Source of the DNA: Acidimicrobiales bacterium
Lineage (GTDB): Bacteria > Actinomycetota > Acidimicrobiia > Acidimicrobiales > Poriferisodalaceae
Reading direction: 5' to 3'
Length of the DNA stretch: 64,000 nt
NCBI GenBank assembly: GCA_009843525.1
Contig: VYDH01000033.1
Span: 180,117-244,116 of the forward strand
Part shown: one piece after another, positions 24,680 through 34,390 of the stretch
Position numbering within the stretch: the stretch's first letter is position 1
Layout: each line of letters starts with the position of its first letter
Position numbers and translations under genes: made by a program
Notes under the pieces: model-generated
Databases searched by the model: none
What the model was told of the DNA's origin: nothing
What the model saw: only the letters and a program-made list of their open reading frames with translations

Positions 24680-25948
24680 ATGACCGCAGCGCAGCCTGCT
24701 CGCCTGAGCCTGCGGGCGGCACGACGGCTCGCCATCGGCGCCCAGGGGCTAGCTGCGCCGCTGCCTGCCGGACGGCTGGACGTCCGGCATCTGCGGCGCT
24801 CCATGGACTGCATGGGCCTGCTGCAGATCGACGCCGTCAACGTGCTGGCACGCTCGCACTTGCTGGTTCTGCGGGCCCGGATGGGTGGCACGCACGACGC
24901 CGTGCTAGCACTGCTCGAACGGTCGGCGTACGCCCGCCGGGCAGACGAGCGGGTGTTGACCGAGTACTGGGGCCATGAGGCGTCGTTCGTGCGCGTGGCC
25001 GACTGGCCGCTGTTCGGCTGGCGGATGCGCCGGGGAGCCGCCGGCGACATGTGGAGCGGATACGCCCGCTTCGGAGAGGCCAATCGGCCCAAGATTCGAG
25101 CGGCGCTTGCCTGGCTCGACGCCAACGGTCCCGCATCCACGGCCGAATTGGATGCCGCGATGGGCTGGGGACCGGGCGTGCGCGGGCCCTGGGGAACACG
25201 CAGCAACGGGAAGCTGGCGCTGGCGTGGCTGTTCTGGGCAGGTCGGGTTGGCGTGGCCGATCGCGCCGGTTTCGTGCGCCGCTACGACGTGATCGAACGG
25301 GTGCTGCCGAGCGACGTGGTTGAGGCTGTTGTGGACGAACCCGACGCGCACCGGGCGCTGCTGGCAGACGCCGCCCGATGCCTCGGCGTGGCCGCCGCCG
25401 ACGATCTCATCGACTACCACCGCCTGCCGAAACGCATCGCCCCCGCCCGCATCGCAGAACTCGTCGAAGACGGCGAGCTCCAGGAGGTGACAGTGGAGAG
25501 CTGGGATCGGCCGGGGTATGTCCCCGCCGGCCAGCGCGCTGCCCGGCGACGATCCCGGTCGGTGCTGCTCAGCCCATTCGACCCGCTGGTATGGCACCGC
25601 CCCCGCGCCGAGCGGCTGTTCGGCTTCCACTACCGCATCGAGATCTACACGCCCAAGGCCAGGCGGCAGTACGGCTATTTCGTGCTGCCGTTCCTGCACG
25701 ACGACGCGCTGGTGGCGCGCCTCGATGTGCGCTTCGACCGGGAGCGCAACATGCTCGAAGTGCCCGCTTCGTGGGCTGAGCCAGCGTCGTGGCCCAGTGG
25801 CGCGGCCGCAGAGACGAAGGCCCTCGAGGCGTTGGCAACCGAGTTGCATGCGCTGTCTGCGTGGTGCGGCGGCGAGGGCGTATCGGTGCTGTCTCGCGGC
25901 GATCTTGCCGACCGCGTGCGCACCGCGGTCAACGGCGCTGATTGCTGA
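24680..25948 (+). CDS. YcaQ-family winged-helix DNA glycosylase (crosslink repair)
   Basis: A 422-residue protein of the HTH_42 (YcaQ/AlkX) family, whose characterised members unhook interstrand crosslinks or excise bulky alkylated bases. The family Q-x-D catalytic motif appears as LLQIDAVNVLARSH near residue 49. Other conserved parts are TEYWGHEASFV, winged-helix repeats in the middle (TRSNGKLALAWLFWAGRV), and LLSPFDPLVWHR followed by FHYRIEIYTPKARRQYGYF. It starts with ATG 37 bases after rpmG and is probably co-transcribed. The enzymatic role is family knowledge; the exact lesion is unknown. Confidence 0.88.
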   Translation: MTAAQPARLSLRAARRLAIGAQGLAAPLPAGRLDVRHLRRSMDCMGLLQIDAVNVLARSHLLVLRARMGGTHDAVLALLERSAYARRADERVLTEYWGHEASFVRVADWPLFGWRMRRGAAGDMWSGYARFGEANRPKIRAALAWLDANGPASTAELDAAMGWGPGVRGPWGTRSNGKLALAWLFWAGRVGVADRAGFVRRYDVIERVLPSDVVEAVVDEPDAHRALLADAARCLGVAAADDLIDYHRLPKRIAPARIAELVEDGELQEVTVESWDRPGYVPAGQRAARRRSRSVLLSPFDPLVWHRPRAERLFGFHYRIEIYTPKARRQYGYFVLPFLHDDALVARLDVRFDRERNMLEVPASWAEPASWPSGAAAETKALEALATELHALSAWCGGEGVSVLSRGDLADRVRTAVNGADC

Positions 25949-26028
25949 TCGAGGTGGCTATCGTTGCTGCGCTTGCATCGGCAGAGATCCCGGTCTCGAC
26001 GTCGGCGCAAGCACACAGCAATACAGCT

Positions 26029-26103
26029 GGTCCCGTGGTGAAGTCTGGAGTTCACGCTGGCCTGTCAAGCCAGAGGTCGCGGGTTCAAATCCCGTCGGGA
26101 CCG
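26029..26103 (+). tRNA. tRNA-Asp (GTC)
   Basis: A 75-base cloverleaf with acceptor arms GGTCCCG/CGGGACC and discriminator G. Anticodon stem CTGGC/GCCAG encloses CTGTCAA with anticodon GTC. The T arm is GCGGG-TTCAAAT-CCCG. No CCA is encoded. Only one base separates it from tRNA-Phe, so the two are processed from one transcript. Confidence 0.95.
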
Positions 26104-26104
26104 C

Positions 26105-26177
26105 GGTCGGGTAGCTCAGTTGGCAGAGCGCGCGCCTGAAAAGCGTGAGGTCACCGGATCGACGCCGGTCCCGACCA
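26105..26177 (+). tRNA. tRNA-Phe (GAA)
   Basis: A 73-base cloverleaf with acceptor arms GGTCGGG/CCCGACC and discriminator A. The anticodon loop CTGAAAA carries anticodon GAA. The T stem ACCGG/CCGGT encloses loop ATCGACG, so position 54 is A instead of the almost universal T. No CCA is encoded. Confidence 0.93.
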
Positions 26178-26242
26178 CTCTGGTGCGAGCGAAGGGCTTC
26201 GCCCCCGCTCGCAAACTCAAGGTTGCAGGCACGGTTGCCATA

Positions 26243-26322
26243 GCTGCAGGGGCGGCAGGGGGCTCTGCGACGTTGCGACCTGCTGGATCGCTGGTCGCAG
26301 AGAGTCCTGCCGCCTCTGCAGC
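26243..26322. repeat. dispersed palindromic repeat, copy 2
   Basis: An 80-bp element with outer arms GCTGCAGgGGCGGCAGG (26243-26259) and CCTGCCGCCtCTGCAGC (26306-26322). Relative to copy 1 the arm changes are compensated (GCTGCGG/CCGCAGC has become GCTGCAG/CTGCAGC). The interior CTCTGCGAC pairs with GTCGCAGAG. It sits 16 bases after the malic enzyme stop on the minus strand. Confidence 0.85.
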
Positions 26323-26338
26323 GGGCGCACGTCTTCGG

Positions 26339-27751
26339 CTAGCGGGTGACTTGGTCTTGGTGAGCGGCTTGGGCTACTGCTGCGGCGACTGCGGGGACTA
26401 CTGAGCGGTCGAAGGCTGTGGGGATGACCAGGTCGGGGCTCAGGTCGTCGCTGGAGACGCCTGCCGCTATGGCTTCGGCGGCGGCGATCTTCATGTTCTC
26501 GGTGATATCGGTGGCGCCCGCGTCGAAGGCTCCCCGGAAGATCCCGGGGAACGCCAGCACGTTGTTGATCTGGTTGGGGTAGTCGCTGCGGCCGGTGGCG
26601 ACCACGGCCGCTATGTCGCCGATGTCGTCCGGCAGGATCTCAGGGTCGGGATTGGCCATCGCGAAGACGATCGGTCGCTCTGCCATCGTCTCCACGTCGC
26701 CGCGGGTGATGAGCCCCGGGCCGCTCAACCCGAAGAACACGTCGGCACCCGCCATGGCATCAGATACAGAACCGGCGATGCGCTCGCTGTTGGTGTTGGC
26801 CGCCAGCCATTCCTTGGCGTGGTTCAGCTCGGAGCGTCCCGGGTGAATGGTGCCCTTGCGGTCGCAGGCGATCACATCGCCGATGCCGGCGCCGAGCAGG
26901 ATCTTGGCGGTTGCAACGCCGGCCGCGCCCGCCCCCAGGATGACGCAGCGCAAGTTCGCCAGCTCTTTGCCCACGATCCGCGCCGAGTTCTCGAGCGCAG
27001 CCAGCGCGACCACCGCGGTGCCGTGCTGATCGTCGTGGAACACGGGGATGTCGAGCGCGGCGCGCAGCGCCTCTTCGACCTCGAACGCCCCGGGCGCCGC
27101 GATGTCCTCCAGGTTGATGCCGCCGAAGGTGGGCGCCAGCCGGATGACTGTCTCCACGATCTCGCCAGGCTCGTTGACATCAAGGCAGATCGGGAACGCA
27201 TCCACACCGGCGAATTCCTTGAACAGCAGCGCCTTGCCCTCCATCACCGGCATCGCAGCCGCCGGGCCGATGTCACCGAGACCCAGCACTGCCGTACCGT
27301 CGCTGACGATCGCGACTGTGTTGCCCTTGATCGTCAGGTCGTGGACCCGCTCGGGCTCATCGGCGATCGCTCGGCAGACACGAGCCACGCCGGGCGTATA
27401 GGCCATGGAGAGGTCATCGGCATTGCGCAGCGGGATGCGAGTGACCGTCTCCAGCTTGCCGCCGGCGTGCAGTTCAAAGGTGCGATCAAGCGCAGCGATG
27501 ACCGTGATGCCTTCGAGCCCGTTGACCGCGTCGCAGATCTGGACGATGTGCTGCTCGCTGGACGCGTCCACCACGATGTGCTGGCGCAGCGTGCCTTGGG
27601 TGATCGTGAAGCCGTCGAGGCTCTGGATGTTGCCGCCTACATCGCCGATCGCGGTGCACAGCCGGCCGAGCGTGCCGGGCTGGTGGGCCAGCTCTACTTC
27701 GAGCGTGGCGGAATAGGCGGCGGTGGGTCGCGATCCCGCGGTGGCAGTCAT
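26339..27751 (-). CDS. NAD(P)-dependent malic enzyme with N-terminal ACT domain
   Basis: A 470-residue oxidative decarboxylase that converts malate to pyruvate and CO2 with reduction of NAD(P)+. Residues 14-90 form an ACT regulatory domain ([23 protein letters not shown]). The malic enzyme core follows: catalytic Tyr in [10 protein letters not shown], Lys in [16 protein letters not shown], metal/substrate motif [11 protein letters not shown], and the nucleotide-binding loop [14 protein letters not shown]. The C-terminal [18 protein letters not shown] is a family signature. The ACT domain probably senses an amino acid. It is monocistronic, and a palindromic repeat lies just beyond its stop. 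Confidence 0.95.
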   Translation of the reverse strand: MTATAGSRPTAAYSATLEVELAHQPGTLGRLCTAIGDVGGNIQSLDGFTITQGTLRQHIVVDASSEQHIVQICDAVNGLEGITVIAALDRTFELHAGGKLETVTRIPLRNADDLSMAYTPGVARVCRAIADEPERVHDLTIKGNTVAIVSDGTAVLGLGDIGPAAAMPVMEGKALLFKEFAGVDAFPICLDVNEPGEIVETVIRLAPTFGGINLEDIAAPGAFEVEEALRAALDIPVFHDDQHGTAVVALAALENSARIVGKELANLRCVILGAGAAGVATAKILLGAGIGDVIACDRKGTIHPGRSELNHAKEWLAANTNSERIAGSVSDAMAGADVFFGLSGPGLITRGDVETMAERPIVFAMANPDPEILPDDIGDIAAVVATGRSDYPNQINNVLAFPGIFRGAFDAGATDITENMKIAAAEAIAAGVSSDDLSPDLVIPTAFDRSVVPAVAAAVAQAAHQDQVTR

Positions 27752-27828
27752 CTGTGCTCCTGGCGCGCCCTGGGCGCTGTCCGGACAGTGGGCAGGCAGG
27801 GTATTGGGCTGGACCCGCTGAATTGGGT

Positions 27829-28926
27829 CTAGTTGCCCGCTTCGACCAAGTGGGCAGTGCCCGTGCCCGGGCGGATCTCACCGATCACCCAAGCTTCCTG
27901 GTCAGCGCCTTGCGCAATCCCCACCGCCGCATCGACCTCCGACGGGGGCACTGCAACCACCATGCCGATGCCGAGGTTGAAGACGCGTTCCATCTCTTCG
28001 GGTGCGACTGGGCCAGCATCGGCGACGCGGTCGAAGATCCTGGGCACCGGCCAGGAGCCGCGCCGCAGCACCGCATCGACGCTGGGGCCGAGCATGCGGG
28101 CCACGTTCGCGACCAGTCCCCCGCCGGTGATGTGCGCTGCCCCCACGGCACCGCATTCGTCGAAGAGCGCGAGCACCGCAGGGGCGTAGATGACCGACGG
28201 TCGCAGCATCTCCTCACCCAGCGAATGATCGGCACCGGACCAGGCTGGTGAGCCGAGCACGGCCGGATCGGGCGTCTCACCCAGCAGGACGCGGCGGGCG
28301 AGGCTGTAGCCGTTGCATCGAAGCCCGCCCGACGCCAGTCCCACGAGCGTCGCCTCGCCGGCGGTGATGGAGCCTCGCAACCGTGCGCGTTCGGACACCC
28401 CCACGGCAAAGCCGGCGATGTCATAGTCGCCGGGAGCGAGTGCATCGGGGTGTTCGGCCAACTCGCCTCCGACCAGCGCGCAACCGGCGCTGCGGCAGCC
28501 AGCGGCCAGACCCGTCACGATCGCCTCGACGATGTCGGGGTCGAGGCGTCCTGCAGTGATCTGATCGTGGAACAGCAGCGGCTGCGCGCCGAGCGTGACG
28601 ATGTCGTCGACACACATGGCAACCACGTCGATCCCGATCGTGTCCCACCGGCCGAGCGCGGCGGCAATGAGAGGCTTCGTGCCCGCGCCGTCATTCGCGC
28701 TCACCAGCACTGGGTCGCTGAGGCCCTCCGGCAGCGCCGTCACCGCCCCGAACGCTCCGATGTCACTCAGCACCTCGGGCCGGTACGTGCTGCGAGCGAG
28801 GGGCGCCAGCCGCCGTACCGCTTCGTCCCCCGCGTCGATGCTCACTCCCGCCTCCTCGTAGGTCAGCGGACGGGAGTCGCCAGCCTCGGGGCCGCTAGCG
28901 GGCGGGTCGACAGCTGCAGGCGTCAT
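27829..28926 (-). CDS. purM: phosphoribosylformylglycinamidine cyclo-ligase (AIR synthetase)
   Basis: A 365-residue enzyme that closes the imidazole ring, converting FGAM plus ATP to AIR. Diagnostic parts are TYEEAGVSIDAGDEAV at the N-terminus, SANDGAGTKPLIA, the metal/ATP-binding MCVDDIVTLGAQPLLF, and GGELAEHPDALAPGDYDIAGF. The C-terminal domain has HITGGGLVANVARML and FNLGIGMVVAVPP. The ATG at 28926 overlaps the purF stop by four bases (ATGA), which fixes the start. It is the last gene of the purL-purF-purM run. Confidence 0.97.
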   Translation of the reverse strand: MTPAAVDPPASGPEAGDSRPLTYEEAGVSIDAGDEAVRRLAPLARSTYRPEVLSDIGAFGAVTALPEGLSDPVLVSANDGAGTKPLIAAALGRWDTIGIDVVAMCVDDIVTLGAQPLLFHDQITAGRLDPDIVEAIVTGLAAGCRSAGCALVGGELAEHPDALAPGDYDIAGFAVGVSERARLRGSITAGEATLVGLASGGLRCNGYSLARRVLLGETPDPAVLGSPAWSGADHSLGEEMLRPSVIYAPAVLALFDECGAVGAAHITGGGLVANVARMLGPSVDAVLRRGSWPVPRIFDRVADAGPVAPEEMERVFNLGIGMVVAVPPSEVDAAVGIAQGADQEAWVIGEIRPGTGTAHLVEAGN

Positions 28927-30560
28927 CCAGCGACGGACTCTGCGATGGCAACCGGCTGCACGCTGCCCGTCGCGATCAGCGAGCGGTTCGGTTCGTCGGC
29001 GACGCTGCCGAAGACTTCGGCCCGCGCCCCCGCGCCGATCTCCACCGGATACTCGCCCGTCAGGCATGCATGACAGAACCCGCCGCCCGGCACGCCCGTG
29101 GCTTCAACGAGTTGATCGAGGCTCAGGTAGGCCAGCGAGTCGACACCCAGGTACGCCTCGATCTCGTCCAGGTCACGATTGGCGGCCAGCAGCTCGCCGG
29201 AGGTGCCGGTGTCCATGCCGTAGAAGCACGGCCAGCGGTACGGGGGCGAAGAGATGCGCAGGTGCACCTCAGCGGCGCCGGCGCCGCGCAGCATGTCCAC
29301 AATCGACCGGGTGGTGGTGCCACGCACAATCGAATCGTCGACCACCACGAGCCTGCGGCCGTCGATGTTGGAGCTGATGGGGTTCAGCTTGGTCCGCACA
29401 CCCAGAGAGCGGACGTGCTGGTTCGGAGCGATGAACGTGCGGCCGATGTAGCGGTTCTTGACCAGGCCGTCGCCGTAGGCGATGCCGCTGGCGCGTGCGT
29501 AGCCCTGTGCTGCAGGAATGCCCGATTCGGGAACGGGCATCACCAGGTCGGCATCGACGGGTGCATTGGTGGCTAGGTGCGCGCCCATGCGCTGGCGAGC
29601 TGCATGCACGTTCTGACCTGCCAAGGTGGTGTCGGGGCGCGAGAAGTACACGAACTCGAAGATGCACAAGTGCGGTTCCGCCCGATCGCCGGTTGCCGGC
29701 GGGCCCGCGAAGGGCCACAGCGAGCGGCACCCGGCTGCGTCGATGATGATCATCTCGCCCGGCTGGACCTCGCGCTCGAACGTCGCACCGACCACCTCCA
29801 GCGCAGGGTTCTCCGACGCGAGCACCCAGCCTCCGCCGGACTGGCTGACACTGGGTTGGCCGACAGTGGGCTGATGGCCGCTGAGCTGACTGCTGCCGGC
29901 GTCGCCACCCGCCTGCTCGCCGACATTCAAGCGGCCCAGGCACAGCGGCCAGATGCCATGCGGATCACGAACCCCGATCAGGCGATCGCGGTCGGCCACC
30001 ACAAACGTGAAGCCCCCGCGCAGGCTGGGCAGTACCTCTGCGAGCGCTTCCGTGACGGCCTCGCGTGGGCGGGTACGGGTGATCTGCGGTGTGGTGTTGA
30101 TGCGCTGGGCGATCAGCTCGGCCACCAAGTCGCTGTCGCTGGTGACCACCCCGTCGAGCATCCCCGATGACGTCGCCAGCTCGGCCGTGTTGGTGAGGTT
30201 CCCGTTGTGACCGAGCGCGAATTCCGTGCCGTCGAGCCCTCGGTAGAACGGCTGCGCTGCGCGCCACGAACTCGATCCCGTGGTGGAGTAGCGGGTGTGG
30301 CCGATGGCGAGGTCGCCTTCGAGTCCTGCAAGCACGCGGTCGTCAAAGGCGCTGGCGACCAGGCCCATGTCCTTCACCACCGTGATGTGCGTGCGATCGG
30401 ACACGGCAATGCCGGCCGATTCCTGCCCCCGGTGCTGCAGCGCATACAGCCCGAGATAGCTCAGGTGGGCCACGGGACCACCGGGCAGGTACACGCCGAC
30501 GACACCGCAGGCTTCGCGCGGCTTGTTGAGGTCCACGCCCTCGTCCGGGGCGCCGCTCAT
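28923..30560 (-). CDS. purF: amidophosphoribosyltransferase
   Basis: A 545-residue first committed enzyme of purine synthesis, making phosphoribosylamine from PRPP and glutamine. After a propeptide-like N-terminus the nucleophilic Cys lies in [10 protein letters not shown] (about residue 18). The glutaminase domain shows GHTRYSTTG and LGHNGNLTN; the PRPP loop is [13 protein letters not shown]. Cysteines in [16 protein letters not shown] and [11 protein letters not shown] fit the Fe-S cluster type found in Bacillus PurF. A Ser/Gly/Gln-rich insertion of about 30 residues after CLGRLNVG is unusual. The start overlaps the purL stop by four bases. Confidence 0.97.
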   Translation of the reverse strand: MSGAPDEGVDLNKPREACGVVGVYLPGGPVAHLSYLGLYALQHRGQESAGIAVSDRTHITVVKDMGLVASAFDDRVLAGLEGDLAIGHTRYSTTGSSSWRAAQPFYRGLDGTEFALGHNGNLTNTAELATSSGMLDGVVTSDSDLVAELIAQRINTTPQITRTRPREAVTEALAEVLPSLRGGFTFVVADRDRLIGVRDPHGIWPLCLGRLNVGEQAGGDAGSSQLSGHQPTVGQPSVSQSGGGWVLASENPALEVVGATFEREVQPGEMIIIDAAGCRSLWPFAGPPATGDRAEPHLCIFEFVYFSRPDTTLAGQNVHAARQRMGAHLATNAPVDADLVMPVPESGIPAAQGYARASGIAYGDGLVKNRYIGRTFIAPNQHVRSLGVRTKLNPISSNIDGRRLVVVDDSIVRGTTTRSIVDMLRGAGAAEVHLRISSPPYRWPCFYGMDTGTSGELLAANRDLDEIEAYLGVDSLAYLSLDQLVEATGVPGGGFCHACLTGEYPVEIGAGARAEVFGSVADEPNRSLIATGSVQPVAIAESVAG

Positions 30561-32887
30561 GCCGCCTCCCCGTCAACAGTCTGCGCGAATGCTTGGGGCA
30601 AGGCACCGCGCCGGCGGGCCAGTGTGTCGTCGAGCGCCACGTCTATGTCAAAACCGGGTTCTGCGAAGCGCCCGATCTGCACCCTCGATCCTCCGAACGA
30701 CCCCAGCCGGCGGCTCGCGAGCCCTGCCGCTGAGGCCGCGTGCGCGAGCCGCTCGACATCGCCTGCCTCGGCTGCCACCAGAACGCGGCCCGGCGGCTCG
30801 GCGAACAGCGCCCGCTCCGCCGGTGCCGGGCCGCCCAGCGACGGAACCTTCGCGTGCACGCCCGCGCCGCCGTGACAGCACATCTCGGCGATCGCCACGG
30901 CGATGCCGCCGTCGGAGACATCATGCGCGCACCGCACGAGGCCCTCCCGCACGGCTGCAGCCGCGAACCGGGCGGTTGCGGCACTGCCCGCGAGGTCGAG
31001 GTCGGGCAGCGCGCCGTCGCGGCAGTCACGACGTTCCCACGCCCAACGGCTGCCGCCCAGCGCTATGGGACCCGGCGAGGAGGCGTCGGTGCCTGATTCG
31101 GCCCCAACGGCCGGCCCGGGCGGACCCACCAGCATGAGCGCTGTGCCCGGCGGCAATTCGTCAGCGATCGGCCGGCGGACAAGGTCGGGATGCACGCCGA
31201 GCAGGCACACCACCGGTGTCGGGCAGATATTGGTGCCGTTCGTTTCGTTGTAGAGGCTGACATTGCCGCCCACGACGGGCACGCCGAGTACGTCACAGGC
31301 TTCGGCCATGCCGTCGATGGCCTCGGAAAGCTGCCACATGACATCGGGATGGGTCGGATTGCCGAAGTTGAGGCAGTTGACGAGCGCGAGCGGATCGGCG
31401 CCCACACAGGCGAGGTTCAACGCCGCCTCCATGACCACCATGGCGGTGCCCCGGCGGGGATCGGCATCGCACCAGCGGTGGTTGCCGTCCACCGACACTG
31501 CGAGGCCACGACCAGTGGGAGTGCCGTTGCGGGGGTCTCGCAATCGCAGCAGCGTGGCGTCGCGGCCCGGGCCGACAACCGTGTTCAGGAACAGTTGGTG
31601 GTCGTACTGGCGGTACACCCAGCTCGGGTCGGCGAGCATCGCCAGCAGATCGGCAGCACAGTCGCTGGAGCTGCCCGCGGTCGGATCGGCTGCCGGGTCG
31701 ACGCTGCGCCGGAGGGCCAGATCCGCCGGCGGCCGCATCGGCCGGTCGTACGACGGCGCGTCGTCGTGAAGCGTGCTCGCAGGAACCTCGGCCAGCACCG
31801 CGCCGTCCACCCCGTCGCGCACGCGCAGGATGCCATCGCCGGTCACGCGCCCGACGACCGTCGCGCTCACTTCCCAACGGGAACAAATCTCGAGCACCCG
31901 ATCGACATTGGCCGACGAGACAATCGCCAGCATGCGCTCCTGAGACTCCGACGTCATGATCTCGAACGGCTCCATGCCGTGCTGGCGCAGCGGCACGACG
32001 CTGACATCCACCTCCATCCCGGTGCCGCCACGCGACGCCGTTTCGCTCGTCGCGCACGTCAAGCCCGCGCCGCCGAGGTCCTGGATGCCGCTGACGAGCC
32101 CTGCCTCCAGCAGCTCCAGGCATGCCTCGATGAGACGCTTTTCCTCGAACGGATCGCCGACCTGAACGCTCGGGCGCTTCGTCGAACCGTCGTCGGCCTC
32201 GTCGAAGCCCGCTGAGGCCAGCACGCTCACGCCGCCGATGCCGTCGCGGCCGGTGCTCGCGCCCATGAGCACCGCTGCGCTGCCCACCTCGGTCGCTCGG
32301 CCGAGCACCAGGCGTTCAGTCGGCATGATCCCGAGGGCCGCCACATTCACCAGCGGGTTGTCTCGGTACGTCTCACACGACACGAATTCGCCGGCAACAG
32401 TGGGAACCCCCACGCTGTTGCCATACCCCGAGATTCCGCTGACGATGCCCTCGGCAATCCAGTTGCTGCGCGGCTCGTCCAGCGGCCCCACGCGCAGAGG
32501 ATCCGCGAGCGCTATGGGTCGCGCGCCCATGGTGAAGATGTCGCGCAGGATGCCGCCGACTCCGGTCGCCGCACCTTGATATGGCTCGATAGCGGAAGGA
32601 TGGTTGTGGCTCTCGATGCGTACAGCAACGGCAATGCCGTCGCCGACGTCGACAACACCGGCATTCTCACCTGGTCCGACAAGCACACACGGGGCTTCAG
32701 TCGGCAATCGGGCGAGGTGACGGCGCGACGATTTGTACGAGCAATGCTCGGACCACATCACCGCATACATCGCGAGTTCGAGATGGTTCGGTTCACGCTC
32801 CAAGAGCTCACAAATGCGGTCGTATTCGGCGTCAGTCAGGCCAAGCGCCGCATGAATACTGGTCGTATCGGAAACTATTGCAGTCAC
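30557..32887 (-). CDS. purL: phosphoribosylformylglycinamidine synthase subunit PurL
   Basis: A 776-residue small-type PurL that works with PurQ (glutaminase) and PurS to convert FGAR to FGAM. Signatures include [45 protein letters not shown] and [14 protein letters not shown]. The C-terminal half has [17 protein letters not shown] and [15 protein letters not shown]. It starts with GTG. The first 300 bases (right of about 32575) have visibly lower GC than the rest of the gene, and the low-GC stretch continues through the next two genes. That boundary inside the gene suggests a recombination event. purF follows with an ATGA overlap. Confidence 0.97.
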   Translation of the reverse strand: MTAIVSDTTSIHAALGLTDAEYDRICELLEREPNHLELAMYAVMWSEHCSYKSSRRHLARLPTEAPCVLVGPGENAGVVDVGDGIAVAVRIESHNHPSAIEPYQGAATGVGGILRDIFTMGARPIALADPLRVGPLDEPRSNWIAEGIVSGISGYGNSVGVPTVAGEFVSCETYRDNPLVNVAALGIMPTERLVLGRATEVGSAAVLMGASTGRDGIGGVSVLASAGFDEADDGSTKRPSVQVGDPFEEKRLIEACLELLEAGLVSGIQDLGGAGLTCATSETASRGGTGMEVDVSVVPLRQHGMEPFEIMTSESQERMLAIVSSANVDRVLEICSRWEVSATVVGRVTGDGILRVRDGVDGAVLAEVPASTLHDDAPSYDRPMRPPADLALRRSVDPAADPTAGSSSDCAADLLAMLADPSWVYRQYDHQLFLNTVVGPGRDATLLRLRDPRNGTPTGRGLAVSVDGNHRWCDADPRRGTAMVVMEAALNLACVGADPLALVNCLNFGNPTHPDVMWQLSEAIDGMAEACDVLGVPVVGGNVSLYNETNGTNICPTPVVCLLGVHPDLVRRPIADELPPGTALMLVGPPGPAVGAESGTDASSPGPIALGGSRWAWERRDCRDGALPDLDLAGSAATARFAAAAVREGLVRCAHDVSDGGIAVAIAEMCCHGGAGVHAKVPSLGGPAPAERALFAEPPGRVLVAAEAGDVERLAHAASAAGLASRRLGSFGGSRVQIGRFAEPGFDIDVALDDTLARRRGALPQAFAQTVDGEAA

Positions 32888-32902
32888 ATCAACCCGAGTT
32901 CA

Positions 32903-32931
32903 TTGGATACCGCAAAACGTCGTGCTATACA
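32903..32931 (+). promoter_or_regulatory. promoter of the divergent unknown gene
   Basis: -35 TTGGAT (32903-32908) and -10 TATACA (32926-32931) are separated by 17 bases. The ATG at 32938 lies 7 bases beyond the -10, so transcription would start at or beside it and the mRNA would be leaderless. No ribosome-binding site is visible, which fits. Confidence 0.6.
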
Positions 32932-32937
32932 GACGAC

Positions 32938-33339
32938 ATGAGCGAACGAACAATGTCCGACGAACACAAAGCGGCTATTGCCGCGGGCCGCATCGAGGCC
33001 GCAGCAGTGCGGGATTATCTTGAGGCCCTCGAAACTCACCGGCCTCGTCCCGGCCGCAGGCAGAGTGCGGAGTCGCTGAACGCCAAGAAAGATGCAATCG
33101 ATGCGCAGATTGCCGAAGCAAAGCCGATCAAGCGCTTGCTCCTGATGCAAGAGCGCCGGGATGTCGAGGCGGCGATCGAAGCACTGCAGGTCGAACCCGA
33201 TATGGCCTCTGTCGAAGAAGGCTTTGTCACCCACGCTGCCAACTACGGACGACGCAAGGGAATTCAGTACGCCACATGGCGAGAATTCGGCGTTCCGGCC
33301 GACATGCTGGCTCGTGCGGGCATCACACGGGGCGGCTGA
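32938..33339 (+). CDS. conserved-looking hypothetical protein within the purine cluster
   Basis: A 133-residue soluble protein. The N-terminal half is a charged helical region (SDEHKAAIAAGRIEAAAVRD, then SLNAKKDAIDAQIAEAKPIK and LLLMQERRDVEAAIEAL), probably a coiled-coil hairpin. The C-terminus HAANYGRRKGIQYATWREFG then VPADMLARAGI resembles a compact DNA- or ring-binding module of a kind I have seen in actinobacterial hypothetical proteins. The ATG at 32938 has a good promoter just upstream and no ribosome-binding site. It is divergent from purL and convergent with purQ, interrupting the purine run. GC is lower than in the flanks. The function is unknown. Confidence 0.75.
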   Translation: MSERTMSDEHKAAIAAGRIEAAAVRDYLEALETHRPRPGRRQSAESLNAKKDAIDAQIAEAKPIKRLLLMQERRDVEAAIEALQVEPDMASVEEGFVTHAANYGRRKGIQYATWREFGVPADMLARAGITRGG

Positions 33340-33399
33340 CACCTCAGATCTCCTGGCTCTCGGCCAGCGAAACCCGAGCCATAGCAGACCGGCGCGTCT

Positions 33400-34110
33400 T
33401 CATGCCGCGTGGTGACCGACGGCTTGACGGGTGCTCGCTGCCGCATAGAGCAACGCTTCGAGCAACTTGCGTCCGTCAGTAGATCCCAATAGTTCAGACG
33501 TAGCCCGTTCCGGATGGGGCATCAGGCCCACCACATTGCCCGCTTCGTTGCAAATGCCAGCGATATCGTCTACTGAGCCATTCGGGTTGGCGACATAGCG
33601 CATTACGACTTGACCGTTCTCGCGCAAACGTTGCAACGTCGCACGGTCACACACATAGTTCCCTTCAAAGTGATTGATGGGAATGCTCAGTTGATCCGAT
33701 GGCGACAAACCATGTCCCAATACATGATGCACCGATGCCATGGCCAACTGCTGCGGCTGGCACAGGAATGAAAGCCCGGCATTGGGTCGCAACGCTCCCG
33801 GCAGCAAACCTGCCTCGGTCAATACTTGGAATCCGTTGCAAATGCCGACCACGGGACCTCCAGCACCCGCGAATGAGGCGACTGCATCCATGATTGGCGA
33901 GAAGCGGGCGATTGCGCCGGTACGCAGGTAGTCGCCGTGCGCGAATCCACCCGGAATGACGACGGCATCCACACCGCTCAGCGAGGTCTCGTCACTGCGC
34001 AGCAGCGCTGTCCGCGCCCCGAGCTCGGCCAGAGCGTCGAGCGTGTCGAGATCGCAGTTCGTGCCGGGGAATTGGATGACACCGACTGAGACATTCATTG
34101 GCACGCTCAT
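33400..34110 (-). CDS. purQ: phosphoribosylformylglycinamidine synthase, glutaminase subunit PurQ
   Basis: A 236-residue class I glutamine amidotransferase subunit that supplies ammonia to PurL. The catalytic Cys lies in [20 protein letters not shown] and the His/Glu pair in GLMPHPERA. The N-terminus [19 protein letters not shown] and [19 protein letters not shown] are family signatures. The ATG at 34110 lies 7 bases after purS; a second ATG at 34098 is possible. Most of the gene lies in the low-GC block. Confidence 0.95.
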   Translation of the reverse strand: MSVPMNVSVGVIQFPGTNCDLDTLDALAELGARTALLRSDETSLSGVDAVVIPGGFAHGDYLRTGAIARFSPIMDAVASFAGAGGPVVGICNGFQVLTEAGLLPGALRPNAGLSFLCQPQQLAMASVHHVLGHGLSPSDQLSIPINHFEGNYVCDRATLQRLRENGQVVMRYVANPNGSVDDIAGICNEAGNVVGLMPHPERATSELLGSTDGRKLLEALLYAAASTRQAVGHHAA

Positions 34111-34117
34111 GGGGCAC

Positions 34118-34390
34118 TCACGGGCTGTGATCCTGCCCCGCAGCACGCAGCTCGATGCGAGCGTCCTCGATCACTGGGTTCGCCAGCAGGCGTTCGCACA
34201 TCTGCTCAGTCACCGAACGGGCTTCGGACACGTCGGCTGCGGTGACCTCCAAGCGGATGGCCTTGCCCACCCTGACGCCGCTCACGCCCGCAAATCCGAG
34301 CGCTGCGAGGGCTCGCTCGATCGTGGTGCCAGCCGGGTCGGCAATCTCGGCTCGTGGCGAGACTTCCACCAGCACCTCCCAGCGATTCAT
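34118..34390 (-). CDS. purS: phosphoribosylformylglycinamidine synthase subunit PurS
   Basis: A 90-residue small subunit that bridges PurL and PurQ and helps ammonia channelling. MNRWEVLVEVSPRAEIADPA, GTTIERALAALGF and VGKAIRLEV fit the PurS ferredoxin-like fold, as does the CERLLANPVIEDARIE end. The ATG at 34390 overlaps the purC stop by four bases (ATGA), ruling out longer frames. Regulation must be shared with purC. Confidence 0.95.
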   Translation of the reverse strand: MNRWEVLVEVSPRAEIADPAGTTIERALAALGFAGVSGVRVGKAIRLEVTAADVSEARSVTEQMCERLLANPVIEDARIELRAAGQDHSP

